A DNA stretch of 64,000 nt from Thermoplasmata archaeon (GTDB lineage: Archaea > Thermoplasmatota > Thermoplasmata > Lutacidiplasmatales > SKW197): contig JAVZCK010000005.1 of NCBI GenBank assembly GCA_038874435.1, forward strand, positions 1 to 64,000. The letters run 5' to 3'. This document shows, one piece after another, positions 44,718 to 54,873 of the stretch. The first letter of the stretch is position 1. Each line of letters opens with the position of its first letter. Made by a program: the position numbers and the translations under genes. The notes beneath the pieces are model-generated. The model was not told the origin of the DNA, searched no databases, and worked only from the letters and a program-made list of their open reading frames with translations.

Positions 44718-47700
44718 ATGTACCTGAAAGAAATTCAGATGCGGAATTTCAAAACTTTCACAAAACCAATCTCAATCACTTTTGAAAAGGGATTTACTGC
44801 AGTCACAGGACCCAATGGTTCTGGTAAATCAAACATCTCAGACGCTGTGCTGTTTGTTCTTGGTCCCAAAAGCTCACGGGTAATTAGAGCAGGTAAACTC
44901 ACAGACCTTATCTTCAACGGAGGTAAAGAAGGAAAGCCAGCTAAGGAGTGTGAATGCTCGCTAATCTTTGATAACACAGACAGAACGATTCCAATTGATG
45001 CAGATGAGGTAAAACTCACCCGCATAGTAAAAATTTCGCCATCAGACCCTTCTGGCTACAACAGTTATTTTTATGTGAACGACAAGAAATCCACACTCAC
45101 GGAGTTTGAAGAACTACTTGCTAATGCGAGAATTTCAGCAGATAGTTACAACATTGTCCGCCAAGGAGACATCACAAGCATCGTGGAAAAAATGACACCA
45201 GTTGACATAAGAAGAATCATTGATGGCATTGCTGGCATCACCAAATTTGATGAGGATATAAAGAAAGCAGAGGAGAAGCGTGCCTATGTTGAAGACAATC
45301 TTTCAAAGATAAGCATCATTCTAGATGAACACAAAAACCAACTCAAGGTGCTTGAAAAGGATAGGGAGACCGCTATAAAATTCATGGAATTGAAGCACAA
45401 ACTTGAGGAGGCAAAGGCCTCACTTGCACACAAGAAAAAGGCGTCCATAGAGGGAGAGATTGCAAACATCAACAACCTTATAGAAACCCAGAATAAAGAA
45501 ATTGAGAATTTGAAAAAAGAGAAGGAGAAACTCGGAGAAGAAATCAAGACACTGAGTGCAAAGAAGGAGGAAATCGAAAAGGAAATTGTGGCAAGAGGTG
45601 GAGAGGAATTTAAAAAGCTGAAAAACGAGATTGATGGCATTCGCCTGAATGTGGCAAAGGCGAGGGATAGAATTGCGGAACTCAAGGAGGGGCTTGTCAC
45701 TCTGAAAAACGAGAAAAACATGGCCGAGAAAGAAATCCAGAAATTGGAAAAAGCCAGAACGAACCTCGAGAACGATGCGGAAAAGACAAAGGAGGAACTC
45801 AGAAAGGTTACTGAAAACATCAAGGACATGGAATCTAAAATCAAATCAATTGAGGAAACAATTTCCAAGTCAGACACTGAAATTGTTACACTCCAGAAAG
45901 AAATGTTGAAGTTCTCGGAGACGATTGATAAGAAGATGGAAGAATCCAAGCTGGCTGAAATTGAACTCGGCAAGGCAAGAAATGTTATCGAGAATTTAGA
46001 AATCCAGATTACGAAAGCAGAGGAAGAAATAAAGACGAGGGAATTCGAGTTGAGAGATGCGGAATTTGAGTTGAAGGAGTTGAGCACAAGTAGGAAAACC
46101 TCAGGAAAAAGCATTCAAGAATTGACAACTGCCTTCCACAAGAAACGGGGAGAGATTGCAAAACTGGAAACTGAAATTGAGAAACTTGAAGACGAAATTA
46201 GAGAACTCACAAGAACCTATAACACCCTCAAGGCACAGATTGAAGCGAGAATGGGTGCCGAAAGAGGTGCTGGAGACGCTGTGAACACCATTCTGGATGC
46301 TAGAAACAGAAATCTGATAAAGGGGATTCATGGTACGATTGCCCAGCTTGCAAAATTTGAGGAACAATACAGCGTAGCTCTGGGCGTGGCTGCTGGCCCC
46401 AGAATGAATGCAATTGTGGTAGAGGACGATGGTGTGGCAGCCCAGTGCATTGAATATCTAAAACAGAAGAAGGCAGGCAGAGCAATTTTCATTCCACTTA
46501 ACAAAATTTTGGAGACAAGACCAAGAGGAAAGGCAGTGATAGTTGCAAAAGATAAGAATTGTGTGGGTTTCGCAATAGACCTCCTACAATTTGACGAAAA
46601 ATATCGCCCTGCATTTTCCTATGTGTTCGGTGATACACTTGTAATGAAGGACTTAGATTCTGCAAGAAGCGTGATGGGTGGCGTTCGCCTTGTAACCCTT
46701 GCAGGTGAGTTGATAGAGGCAAGTGGGGCAATGATCGGGGGGAGCATCCAGGACAAGGAGAAGTTTGGTGCTGGTGCTCTTGAAGAACTTGATAGAATTG
46801 GAAAGGTGCTTGGCTCAAAGATGGAGGAGGAGAAAGTCCTCACTGATAAACTGAAGGAAGAGCGAGAAGCCCTCAGAAAGCTTGAGGATGAAATCAGGGA
46901 GAAAAACAGCAAGGAGGGCACTGCCCAGCTCGCCTACGAGACCTGCCTGGTAAGAAAGAAGGAGACAGAGAAAAGACTGAATGAGGCAAAGGAAACGCTT
47001 GAAAAATTAAATAAGGAAATGGAAAATGCCAGAAAGGAGACGGAAAAATGGTCCAATACTTGTGAGAAAATCAAGAAGGAAATTGAGAAGTTGAAGACAG
47101 AGAAAGAGGAGATAAATGCGAAAATTCTTGAACTAACACCAAAGGTGCTTAGCGAAGAACTAAAGGAGGCGAGGAGCCAGTTACAGTCCGCTCTTGGGAA
47201 AAAGGTTGAGTTAGAGGGAAAGCTCTCTTCAATTGAAACAAACATAAAGCTTTACACGGAAAGATTGGAAGAGCAGAGACGGAAGAGTTCTAGTGTTGCA
47301 GAACAGATTGAAAAAAATGGAAAAGAAATTGAGAAGTTAAATAGCGAGGTTTATAAGGGCGAGGAAAAATTGAAAGCCCTTTTGAGGGTAGAGGAAACAC
47401 TCAACAAGGAACTGGCAGACCTCCAGCAACAAAGAGAAGAAATATTTAAGCAGATCAACGAACATACGGCAGAAAGGGACAAGATTGATACTAAAATTCT
47501 CTCTAAAAACGACATAATCATCAGCCAGACCACAAAACTTCGCTCCCTTGAAGATGCCCTCGCAGAAATCAACATTGAGATAATGAGTTACAAGGTAAGC
47601 GTGCCAGAAAAACTTCCCTCAAATGAGGAATTGAAACGCACAATTACTGAGTGTGAGAACGCTATAAATTTACTGGGCGCCGTGAATATGAAAGCAATTG

Positions 47701-48320
47701 AGGACTACGATGCTCTCAAGAAACGGATTGAGGAATTGAAAACAGAGTTTGACAGATTAGAGGATGAAAAGCACAAACTCATAGAGCTTGTGAAAGAGAT
47801 CACGGAAAAGAAAAAGACAGGTTTCTACAAAGTTTACACAGCAATCAATGAGAACTTCAAGAGAATTTATGCAGAACTCTCAGATGGGGGCGAGGCAGAA
47901 CTTGTCCTTGAGAACCCAGATAATCCATTTGAGGGAGGGCTACACATAAAGGCAAAACCGAAGAACAAAAAAGTGACACGACTTGAATCTCTATCTGGCG
48001 GTGAAAAGAGTCTTACTGGGCTTGCATTCATATTTGCAATTCAGCAGTATGACCCAAGCCCATTCTATTTCCTTGACGAGGTTGACATGTTTCTAGATGC
48101 AATAAATGCGGAGATAGTGGCTAAGGTGATAAAGAAAAATTCTGCAAAAGCTCAGTTTATCATGATTTCGCTCAGAAAAGTCACGCTTCAGTATGCGGAT
48201 AGATTGTATGGCGTAACCCTGGAGCCAACTGGCACCTCCAAGGTCGTTGCGCTTGAACTTGACCAGATTAAGGACATGGTTGAGGAAAAACCAAGAGAAG
48301 AGTCAGAAGGGGTGGTGTAA
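44718..48320 (+). CDS. smc: Chromosome segregation ATPase SMC
   Basis: 1200 residues, the normal SMC length. Walker A is GPNGSGKS (31-38). Long coiled coils (about 165-500 and 680-1020) flank a hinge with the glycine pattern around GIHGTIAQL and GGVRLVTLAGELI. The C-terminal head has LSGGEKSLTGLAF (signature) and FYFLDEVDMFLD (Walker B and D-loop). SMC dimers hold and organise the chromosome with ScpA and ScpB, whose genes follow at once. GGAGG ends 5 nt before the ATG. Confidence 0.95.
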   Translation: MYLKEIQMRNFKTFTKPISITFEKGFTAVTGPNGSGKSNISDAVLFVLGPKSSRVIRAGKLTDLIFNGGKEGKPAKECECSLIFDNTDRTIPIDADEVKLTRIVKISPSDPSGYNSYFYVNDKKSTLTEFEELLANARISADSYNIVRQGDITSIVEKMTPVDIRRIIDGIAGITKFDEDIKKAEEKRAYVEDNLSKISIILDEHKNQLKVLEKDRETAIKFMELKHKLEEAKASLAHKKKASIEGEIANINNLIETQNKEIENLKKEKEKLGEEIKTLSAKKEEIEKEIVARGGEEFKKLKNEIDGIRLNVAKARDRIAELKEGLVTLKNEKNMAEKEIQKLEKARTNLENDAEKTKEELRKVTENIKDMESKIKSIEETISKSDTEIVTLQKEMLKFSETIDKKMEESKLAEIELGKARNVIENLEIQITKAEEEIKTREFELRDAEFELKELSTSRKTSGKSIQELTTAFHKKRGEIAKLETEIEKLEDEIRELTRTYNTLKAQIEARMGAERGAGDAVNTILDARNRNLIKGIHGTIAQLAKFEEQYSVALGVAAGPRMNAIVVEDDGVAAQCIEYLKQKKAGRAIFIPLNKILETRPRGKAVIVAKDKNCVGFAIDLLQFDEKYRPAFSYVFGDTLVMKDLDSARSVMGGVRLVTLAGELIEASGAMIGGSIQDKEKFGAGALEELDRIGKVLGSKMEEEKVLTDKLKEEREALRKLEDEIREKNSKEGTAQLAYETCLVRKKETEKRLNEAKETLEKLNKEMENARKETEKWSNTCEKIKKEIEKLKTEKEEINAKILELTPKVLSEELKEARSQLQSALGKKVELEGKLSSIETNIKLYTERLEEQRRKSSSVAEQIEKNGKEIEKLNSEVYKGEEKLKALLRVEETLNKELADLQQQREEIFKQINEHTAERDKIDTKILSKNDIIISQTTKLRSLEDALAEINIEIMSYKVSVPEKLPSNEELKRTITECENAINLLGAVNMKAIEDYDALKKRIEELKTEFDRLEDEKHKLIELVKEITEKKKTGFYKVYTAINENFKRIYAELSDGGEAELVLENPDNPFEGGLHIKAKPKNKKVTRLESLSGGEKSLTGLAFIFAIQQYDPSPFYFLDEVDMFLDAINAEIVAKVIKKNSAKAQFIMISLRKVTLQYADRLYGVTLEPTGTSKVVALELDQIKDMVEEKPREESEGVV

Positions 48321-49238
48321 ATGAACACATCAACAGTTTGTGAAGTTGGGAAAAACGAGAATCTGGAAATCGGGGCTCTGAGAACAGCGAAATTTGACCC
48401 AGATGTAGTTAAAAATGTGCTGAACCACCTGCTGTTCTACAAGTCGCTGATCAGCGAAAACGATGAAAAGAAGATTGACCATTACCTGAACCTTGTGGAG
48501 ACCTTGGGTGGCGGAAGCTTTATTTCAATCCAGAATCCGTTTGAACGTGCACTTGCAGCAATATTTGAACTTGTGCTGGAGCACGCACTTGATCCATGGA
48601 ACATAGACCTTGTTGAATTTGCAAAAATGTACCATGAGAAACTGAAGGAAAGTGAGGACATAGATTTCATCACAGCTGGAAGAATCATTCTGATGGCCTG
48701 GGCAATACTACACATCCAGAGCGAAACCCTCCGCTTGAAGGCAGAACCACCAGCACCTGTTCAGGTGGAAGAGATTGAACCCTGCATGGATTTGTGGAGC
48801 ACACCAGAGGAGATGGATTACACAAATATTGTGCTGAACTCTGAAGAACCACCAATTCAGCCACTTGCTTTACATCCAAGTTCGAGACCAGTAACTCTGA
48901 TGGAACTCGTGAACGCATTTGATGAGGCAAGAGTGGAAGCAGAGCGGAGAATACAACTGGAAGAAATAAGGAAGGCGAATGTAGAAAAATTCCGTAGCAC
49001 ACCTGTGATCAAGGTTCATGAGGAGTCCATAGAGCATGACATAAACGAACTCTGGCCGAAGATTGAGCATAAACAAGGGAAATTTGCATTTCGCTCATTG
49101 CTGAATGGCTGCAGGAGCAGAAGTGTTATCGTGGGTATGTTTGTGGCGTTGCTGCACCTTGCTAAGATGAACCGAATAAAAATCTGGCAGGAAAAAATTC
49201 CGTATGGAGAGATATATATAGAGGTTCTGAATAACTGA
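48321..49238 (+). CDS. scpA: Segregation and condensation protein A (kleisin)
   Basis: 305 residues starting directly after the smc stop codon. The N-terminal kleisin part has NPFERALAAIFELVLEHALDPWNIDLVEFA and FITAGRIILMAWAIL; the C-terminal winged-helix part has FRSLLNGC and VGMFVALLHLAKMNRIKIWQ. It bridges the two SMC heads. A less conserved acidic linker (about 130-180) separates the ends. Confidence 0.92.
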   Translation: MNTSTVCEVGKNENLEIGALRTAKFDPDVVKNVLNHLLFYKSLISENDEKKIDHYLNLVETLGGGSFISIQNPFERALAAIFELVLEHALDPWNIDLVEFAKMYHEKLKESEDIDFITAGRIILMAWAILHIQSETLRLKAEPPAPVQVEEIEPCMDLWSTPEEMDYTNIVLNSEEPPIQPLALHPSSRPVTLMELVNAFDEARVEAERRIQLEEIRKANVEKFRSTPVIKVHEESIEHDINELWPKIEHKQGKFAFRSLLNGCRSRSVIVGMFVALLHLAKMNRIKIWQEKIPYGEIYIEVLNN

Positions 49239-49246
49239 TAGAGACC

Positions 49247-49849
49247 ATGGAGAAGCAACTCTCGCTGGTGATTGAAGCCCTGCTCTTCTCTTCAGGTAGA
49301 GAACTCAGCGTGCGGGAAATCGCTCAAATTCTTGGTGTGGATGAGCCAGCAGTAAGGAAAGGCTGCAGAGAACTTGTGCAAAGATACAGAAAAGCAAACA
49401 CTGCGATTGAGATAGGAAAAGTGGGAACTAGGTATGTGATGCGGCTAAAACCAGAATTTGTCGGAGTTGCTGTGCCTATCGCCATGCCAGAACTTGATAA
49501 AGACGAGATAAAGACCCTGGCACTAATTGCATTCTATCAGCCATTAAAACAAAGTGTCCTTTCAAAGATGGTGGGCTCGAAGGTGTATGAACACATTGAA
49601 AAACTGAAAAGAACGGAGTTAATCAAAGCGAAAAAAAGCGGTGCTACCTTTACGCTGACCACAACAAGGAAATTTCTAGTTTATTTTGGAATTCCGAGTG
49701 CAAAAAAAGAGGAGATTAGAAAGTGGATTGCAAGTAAAGTGGGAATTGAACTGAAACAGGAGGAAGTAGAGAGTCCTGAAAACAAGCAGGCGGTACAAGC
49801 TGTGGAAAACCCAAGCGAGCCAAAAACTGATGGGAACAATCAGGACTGA
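49247..49849 (+). CDS. scpB: Segregation and condensation protein B
   Basis: 200 residues, 8 nt after scpA. Tandem winged helices are visible: VIEALLFSSGRELSVREIAQIL at the start and ETKTLALIAFYQP-like ALIAFYQPLKQSVLSKMVG in the second wing. It binds ScpA and completes the SMC-ScpAB complex. The last 30 residues are a variable polar tail. The archaeal presence of ScpB next to ScpA and SMC in one operon is typical of some euryarchaea only. Confidence 0.9.
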   Translation: MEKQLSLVIEALLFSSGRELSVREIAQILGVDEPAVRKGCRELVQRYRKANTAIEIGKVGTRYVMRLKPEFVGVAVPIAMPELDKDEIKTLALIAFYQPLKQSVLSKMVGSKVYEHIEKLKRTELIKAKKSGATFTLTTTRKFLVYFGIPSAKKEEIRKWIASKVGIELKQEEVESPENKQAVQAVENPSEPKTDGNNQD

Positions 49850-49911
49850 GCAAAAATTTTATTTTTCATGGGGTTATCAGCTTTCTCAAGGTGCCGCAGG
49901 GGGCTATCAGA

Positions 49912-52900
49912 ATGGCCACAGACGACGAAAAGAAGATACTCGTAGAGTTTACAAGAATTCCAGGCATAGGGCTAGCGAAAGCAAAGAAACTTTACGATGC
50001 TGGCTATCACTCAATAGAGGACTTGAGAAAAGCAAGTTTTGAAGAATTGGCAGGAATAAGAGGTATTGGTGAGGCACATGCAAGAGCAATTAAAGAACAT
50101 TTTGGAGATAAGCCAGTTAAAAAGCCATTTTCTGATTTCAAAGTTAAAAAAGTTGCGGTTGAAGTGAGCCCTGAGGAGACCAGAGCAGATAAGAAAGAGG
50201 ATGTATCTATCATAGACCCCGAAATGGAAAAAGAGTTATTGGAGATGGAGAAGGAACTGAAGGAAACAGAGGAATTTATTGAGAAGTCGAAGGTGAGCAC
50301 TGCTCCTGTTGTCTTCGAGAAAAAGGTAAAGAGCGTGAAAAAGGGAGAGGTAAGAAAAAGAAAATTTCCTACCAGGCGTGTGAAGTTCGGTGCATTCATT
50401 TTCGTCACTCTGCTTGTCATTGGCTCAATCCTTGTGCTCCTGCTTGCAACACAACCCTCCGGCAGAATCAAGGTAGATGGAAGCATTGAGGATTGGCAAG
50501 GAATTGTAAGATACACCGATACTCAGCCCGTGTTCAACATGGACATCAATCTGAACGAATACAGTGTTTACTATGAAAGCGATAGAGTTTACTTCTATGC
50601 TAAAGTATCTGGCAGTTTGTTCAATGGTGCTAACAATGGCTACGATGCTTTGATAATTTTTGTGGATACAGATGCAAATGCCAACACTGGCTACAGAATA
50701 GAGAATTTGGGTGCTGATGCGAAAATTGAAGTTGCTGGTTATTCGGGTGAAATCCGCTCTGCCGTTGCCTCAAGATTCATTGAGCAGAGTGCTTCCTCGA
50801 AGCCAGAATTGAATTACAGTGCCTGGGAGAATGCTGGCGAGGTAAGAGTTGAAAAGAGCACAAACATTGTTGAAGGGTATGCTAAAATTGCTGGCTTGAA
50901 GAACCCAGTGAGTTTGGTGTTGATGCGACACTACGAGAGCAGTGCTTATGCAGAGAAACGGGGCATGGCCCTAGTGAGCAAAACAGAAGGAAGTTTGGTG
51001 GTTTACCAGAATTTTATTGGCAATGATGTGGTGAATGCAGACGAGGATGTGCTTGAGCTGAGATTGATTGCAAAGGGCAAGGATGTACATGTGGAAAGCA
51101 TAAGCGTGGCAAATGCGAATGTGAGTTTACCGAAGAAGGACATTGCAGTGAACGAAGAACTTACCGTGAGATGCAAGGCAAAGAGCTTGAGTGATGGTAA
51201 TGCGTATGCGTTTGCAGTTTCCAGCGTTGACACAAATGTGCCTTACAGAATTGTGGGCAACGGTGGCAAAGCATACTTTGGTTCTCTGCCTTCTGGGATT
51301 GTTATAGACGGTGCATTTGGTGACTGGCAGGGTGTGCAGAAAGGTGTGGATGTGCCGGGAGATGCAAGCCGAAACATTGATTTGCGAGAGTATGCAAGTG
51401 CAATTGCAAGCAATGCATACTTCTATATGGCAGTGGATGGTACAATGCTGGCTGGCTGCGAAATCCCTGTGCTTGGTGCCAGACCACCAGTGCAACCAGG
51501 ACCACCAACGCCAGTGGTGATAAAAGAAAATCTGGGCATGGATGTGGCAAGGGTTTACATTGATTTGATGAATTCCACAATCAACACCTTCAACCCAGCA
51601 ATGATTTCCCATGGTTATCTGATTGAGTTACAAGGGAGAAATGGGCAAGTGATAAGTGCAAGGGCCTGGAAGTGGGAGAACGGTGTTAAGGCAGAGGAAA
51701 TCCAGAATCCAAACATTGCTCATGGTTTGAGTGATGGAAAAATAGAGTTCAGTGTTTCGGGAACTGCGTTGCAAGGCCTAACCAACGACACGAAATTCTA
51801 CTTTGAGATGACAAATTGGTTGGGAGAGAAAGATGCATGTGAGTTATCCTACCTCGTTGGCATGGTCCAGACAAGAGTTGGAGGTGATGGAAGTTATGGC
51901 TCTTCTCTCCTGAATGAGTTCACTGGCAGTTATAACAAGGTAGTGCTTGTGAACGACCGCTACACTTCGACCACAAAAGGTGCGTTACGGCTGGACAACA
52001 ACACAATCGGTTATGGTGGACTCAATGCCACGGATGTGGATGCAAACGGAAATCTCACTGTGAGCAACACAAGATACTGGAACGGCACGTACTACTTCAG
52101 ATATCTCAAGATTACAAGCACTGGAAACATTACTGCAAGCGGTTATATGACTGTGATAAGAATTTATGCTGAGGTAATTGAGATTGATGCAGGAGGCATA
52201 ATCTATCTTGCAGGCAAGGGTGGACAGGGAGGTGCTGGTGGTATCGGAAGCGGAGGCGACGGATATACAGGACAGGATGGGAACGACTGGAGTGGCCCCT
52301 CTCCGAGCACCAATGGACAGGCAGATGGTGGGGGAGGTGGGGGAGGAGTTGTGTCATCGGATATGTATGGGGGTTGGGGAGGAGGTGGTGGTGGATTTGC
52401 TGGAAATGGTGGTGATGGAGGAAGAGGTGGGCTCAATGGAGTTCTTGGTAGTGATGGGAATAATGGGTCATATGGCAGAGCTGGCATTTCTTACTCTGCA
52501 GCAGGAACGATAGGAATTGGCTCTGGTGGTGGTGGCGGAAGTGCGGGACAGCATAACACGACAACCTATGTTGCTGATGGCGGTGCTGGGGGCAGCGGAG
52601 GCGGTGCACTTCTCCTGAGTGCATGGAATGTTTACATCAACGGAATTGTAAATGTCTCTGGACTTCCTGGAAACGATGGGGGGACAAACCATGTTCCTGG
52701 AGGTGGTGGAGGTGGAGGTTCAGGTGGTTGCATCCTTATCAGAGGGGCAAATGTGACAATTGGCATGAATGCAGAGCTTAATGCATCGGGAGGAAAAGGT
52801 GGCAACGGTGGGGATGACATTTCTGCCACATATGCAGACGATGAGGCGGGTGGTGGTGGCGGAGGCGGTGGAGGTGCAATCTGGATTTATGCTGATAATG

Positions 52901-54873
52901 CTTACAACGAAAGTATAAACGCAAAGTTCAATGTTTCTGGTGGTGCTGGAGGGCTTGGCTCAGTTGGGTCATTGACCTGGTTGAACAACAACGGAACTAA
53001 CGGAAATGCAGGAAGTTTAATCAAACCATCACCAGGCACACCTCCAAACCCGAGGACGGAATTTACAAGCATGTTCCTTTATTCTCCTTCTGGTTCCTAC
53101 ATTTCCCCTGTTTACGATGCAGGCAGAATTTCGTTCTGGAGGGCACTCAACATCACATACGATACACACTGGGTTGGCACAAGCGTTGAAGTATCCTACA
53201 AAGTGTGGAATTTCACAGAGCCGGAAACATGGACATATCTCACAACTATTTCTGGAGGTACAGGCGTTTTGTCTGCACAACTTTCTTTCCCAGATAGTGC
53301 ATTTGGTAGATTTTTAAGATACAACCTCACATTAAAAACTACGGTCTCAATGTATACTGGATGGGAATATTATGTGCCAATAAGAATCGATAACAGAAAT
53401 AACCCAGAGACACTCTGGAACTACACGCTCAACTTCACGCTGGACACGGCTTCTCTCATAGCTCAAGGGAAGATGCGGGCAGATTGTGGGGATTTGAGAT
53501 TTGCAAATGCGACAGGAGTAGAAATACCTCACTGGATAGAAAGCGGAATAAATACGGCAACAACCTTAATCTGGTTGAAAGTGCCACAAATCGCAGGTTC
53601 ATCAATAACAACAATCTACATGTTCTATGGCAACCCAAACGCACAGAACATAGCGAATGCAAGCCAGACATTTCTTTTCTACGATGATTTTGAATCAGGC
53701 AATCTTAACAAGTGGTCAAATGTGGCAGATGGTATATGGAACATTTCCGCAACATCGCATCAGGGCAATTATTCAATGGTAGCGAACGGATACTCTGGTA
53801 GTATCACGAAGTACATTGTAGCCAAGAATCTCAACATTCAGAATGTAGTTTTCGAGTCCTGGTGGCGGCTGAGCAACATCTCAGGTACAGATGTATCCCA
53901 GTGTGTGAGAGCAAGCAACGGAATGCCAATCTACGATTATGAAGTAAACTGGGAATTGAGTGACTGGGCACTTGCAAAGACAATCAACGGCACATGGACA
54001 CGCCTCAACTCAACGACCTCAAGTTCACCAAATGCAAACACATGGTTCAAAGTGACTGCAATTATAAATGCCTCAGGAATGAAATTTCTGATAAACGATA
54101 CGCAGCTTCTTCCTTCATCTGGCTGGCAGGATATGGGCAACGAGATTCTGAATGGGAGTATAGCATTCAAGACCTTCCGTGTGCCTTCAGGGCATTACTG
54201 GTGGATTGATGATGTGAGGGTGAGAAATTACACAGAACCAGTGCCAAATGTGTATCTTAGACCAGAGCGAACTTCCAGTAACTCACCAACTGTTTACAGT
54301 ATCAACCTCTCCTATCACAAGCCCAAGTTGTTGATAAAGAAAGTGGAGTTCCCTCCATCAGGTAAACATCAGGTGGTGCTCTACAACAATGATACAATCT
54401 CTCTTGTTTACAAAAATCTCTATCTGAATGCGAGTAAGAGTACCTTCTTAATGTCAGACCTATCTCTGGCACCTCACACAGAAGCAATTGTATTTCTTGG
54501 GGACTATTTCAACAATCCTGCAATTGAAGGAGATTTTCTTTTCCTAAACGACTCCACCTCCAGCATCAATGGTAAATCTCCAAACGGGATAATTGATTTC
54601 GTGAACTGGACAGATGCAAACGGAAATCCTCCTCCTTCAGAGGGTGGCATCGCAGCAACTAATCTGGAATGGAAGGATGAACCCGTGGACCTAAGCGTCG
54701 CCCACAACCTACCAGAGGCCATCAATCGCACTGAGGTTTCTAGCGTTCCGAAAGATAATGACATAAAAGAGGACTGGTATGTCAGTGAAGTTTCTTACCT
54801 TGCACCACTTTCCACAAGCATTTTCTTGTATCTCTTGTGTTCTCGAAAGACACGGAAGTTGAAGCGTTTGTAG
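49912..54873 (+). CDS. Giant membrane-anchored protein: cytoplasmic HhH domain, glycine-rich and lectin-like exterior
   Basis: 1653 residues from ATG 49912 (AGGGGG 8 nt upstream; GTG 49891 is an alternative). Order: helix-hairpin-helix pair (about 10-65, FTRIPGIGLAKAKKL and GIRGIGEAHARAI), charged linker, membrane helix (about 160-182), two CBM9/DOMON-like domains that each open with VDGSIEDWQG or IDGAFGDWQG, a glycine-rich part (about 760-995), a DUF2341 domain (YYVPIRIDNR onward), a lectin-like jelly roll (FLFYDDFESGNLNKW) and a lamin-tail-like C-terminal domain. The HhH lies on the cytoplasmic side. It follows scpB by 62 nt, and its 3' end overlaps the convergent GNAT gene by 79 nt. Confidence 0.75.
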   Translation: MATDDEKKILVEFTRIPGIGLAKAKKLYDAGYHSIEDLRKASFEELAGIRGIGEAHARAIKEHFGDKPVKKPFSDFKVKKVAVEVSPEETRADKKEDVSIIDPEMEKELLEMEKELKETEEFIEKSKVSTAPVVFEKKVKSVKKGEVRKRKFPTRRVKFGAFIFVTLLVIGSILVLLLATQPSGRIKVDGSIEDWQGIVRYTDTQPVFNMDINLNEYSVYYESDRVYFYAKVSGSLFNGANNGYDALIIFVDTDANANTGYRIENLGADAKIEVAGYSGEIRSAVASRFIEQSASSKPELNYSAWENAGEVRVEKSTNIVEGYAKIAGLKNPVSLVLMRHYESSAYAEKRGMALVSKTEGSLVVYQNFIGNDVVNADEDVLELRLIAKGKDVHVESISVANANVSLPKKDIAVNEELTVRCKAKSLSDGNAYAFAVSSVDTNVPYRIVGNGGKAYFGSLPSGIVIDGAFGDWQGVQKGVDVPGDASRNIDLREYASAIASNAYFYMAVDGTMLAGCEIPVLGARPPVQPGPPTPVVIKENLGMDVARVYIDLMNSTINTFNPAMISHGYLIELQGRNGQVISARAWKWENGVKAEEIQNPNIAHGLSDGKIEFSVSGTALQGLTNDTKFYFEMTNWLGEKDACELSYLVGMVQTRVGGDGSYGSSLLNEFTGSYNKVVLVNDRYTSTTKGALRLDNNTIGYGGLNATDVDANGNLTVSNTRYWNGTYYFRYLKITSTGNITASGYMTVIRIYAEVIEIDAGGIIYLAGKGGQGGAGGIGSGGDGYTGQDGNDWSGPSPSTNGQADGGGGGGGVVSSDMYGGWGGGGGGFAGNGGDGGRGGLNGVLGSDGNNGSYGRAGISYSAAGTIGIGSGGGGGSAGQHNTTTYVADGGAGGSGGGALLLSAWNVYINGIVNVSGLPGNDGGTNHVPGGGGGGGSGGCILIRGANVTIGMNAELNASGGKGGNGGDDISATYADDEAGGGGGGGGGAIWIYADNAYNESINAKFNVSGGAGGLGSVGSLTWLNNNGTNGNAGSLIKPSPGTPPNPRTEFTSMFLYSPSGSYISPVYDAGRISFWRALNITYDTHWVGTSVEVSYKVWNFTEPETWTYLTTISGGTGVLSAQLSFPDSAFGRFLRYNLTLKTTVSMYTGWEYYVPIRIDNRNNPETLWNYTLNFTLDTASLIAQGKMRADCGDLRFANATGVEIPHWIESGINTATTLIWLKVPQIAGSSITTIYMFYGNPNAQNIANASQTFLFYDDFESGNLNKWSNVADGIWNISATSHQGNYSMVANGYSGSITKYIVAKNLNIQNVVFESWWRLSNISGTDVSQCVRASNGMPIYDYEVNWELSDWALAKTINGTWTRLNSTTSSSPNANTWFKVTAIINASGMKFLINDTQLLPSSGWQDMGNEILNGSIAFKTFRVPSGHYWWIDDVRVRNYTEPVPNVYLRPERTSSNSPTVYSINLSYHKPKLLIKKVEFPPSGKHQVVLYNNDTISLVYKNLYLNASKSTFLMSDLSLAPHTEAIVFLGDYFNNPAIEGDFLFLNDSTSSINGKSPNGIIDFVNWTDANGNPPPSEGGIAATNLEWKDEPVDLSVAHNLPEAINRTEVSSVPKDNDIKEDWYVSEVSYLAPLSTSIFLYLLCSRKTRKLKRL
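52190..52890 (+). repeat. Glycine-rich low-complexity segment
   Basis: Runs of GGN codons inside the giant gene encode blocks such as GGGGGGG, GGDGGRGG and GGAGGSGGG separated by short aliphatic stretches. The density of glycine codons is far above the rest of the window. Similar segments occur in surface proteins as flexible or polyglycine-helix structures. Confidence 0.8.

Noticed and set aside
52203-52487. Proline-rich minus-strand frame opposite the glycine-rich region
   Set aside because: Glycine codons read as proline on the other strand; there is no promoter, ribosome binding site or domain.
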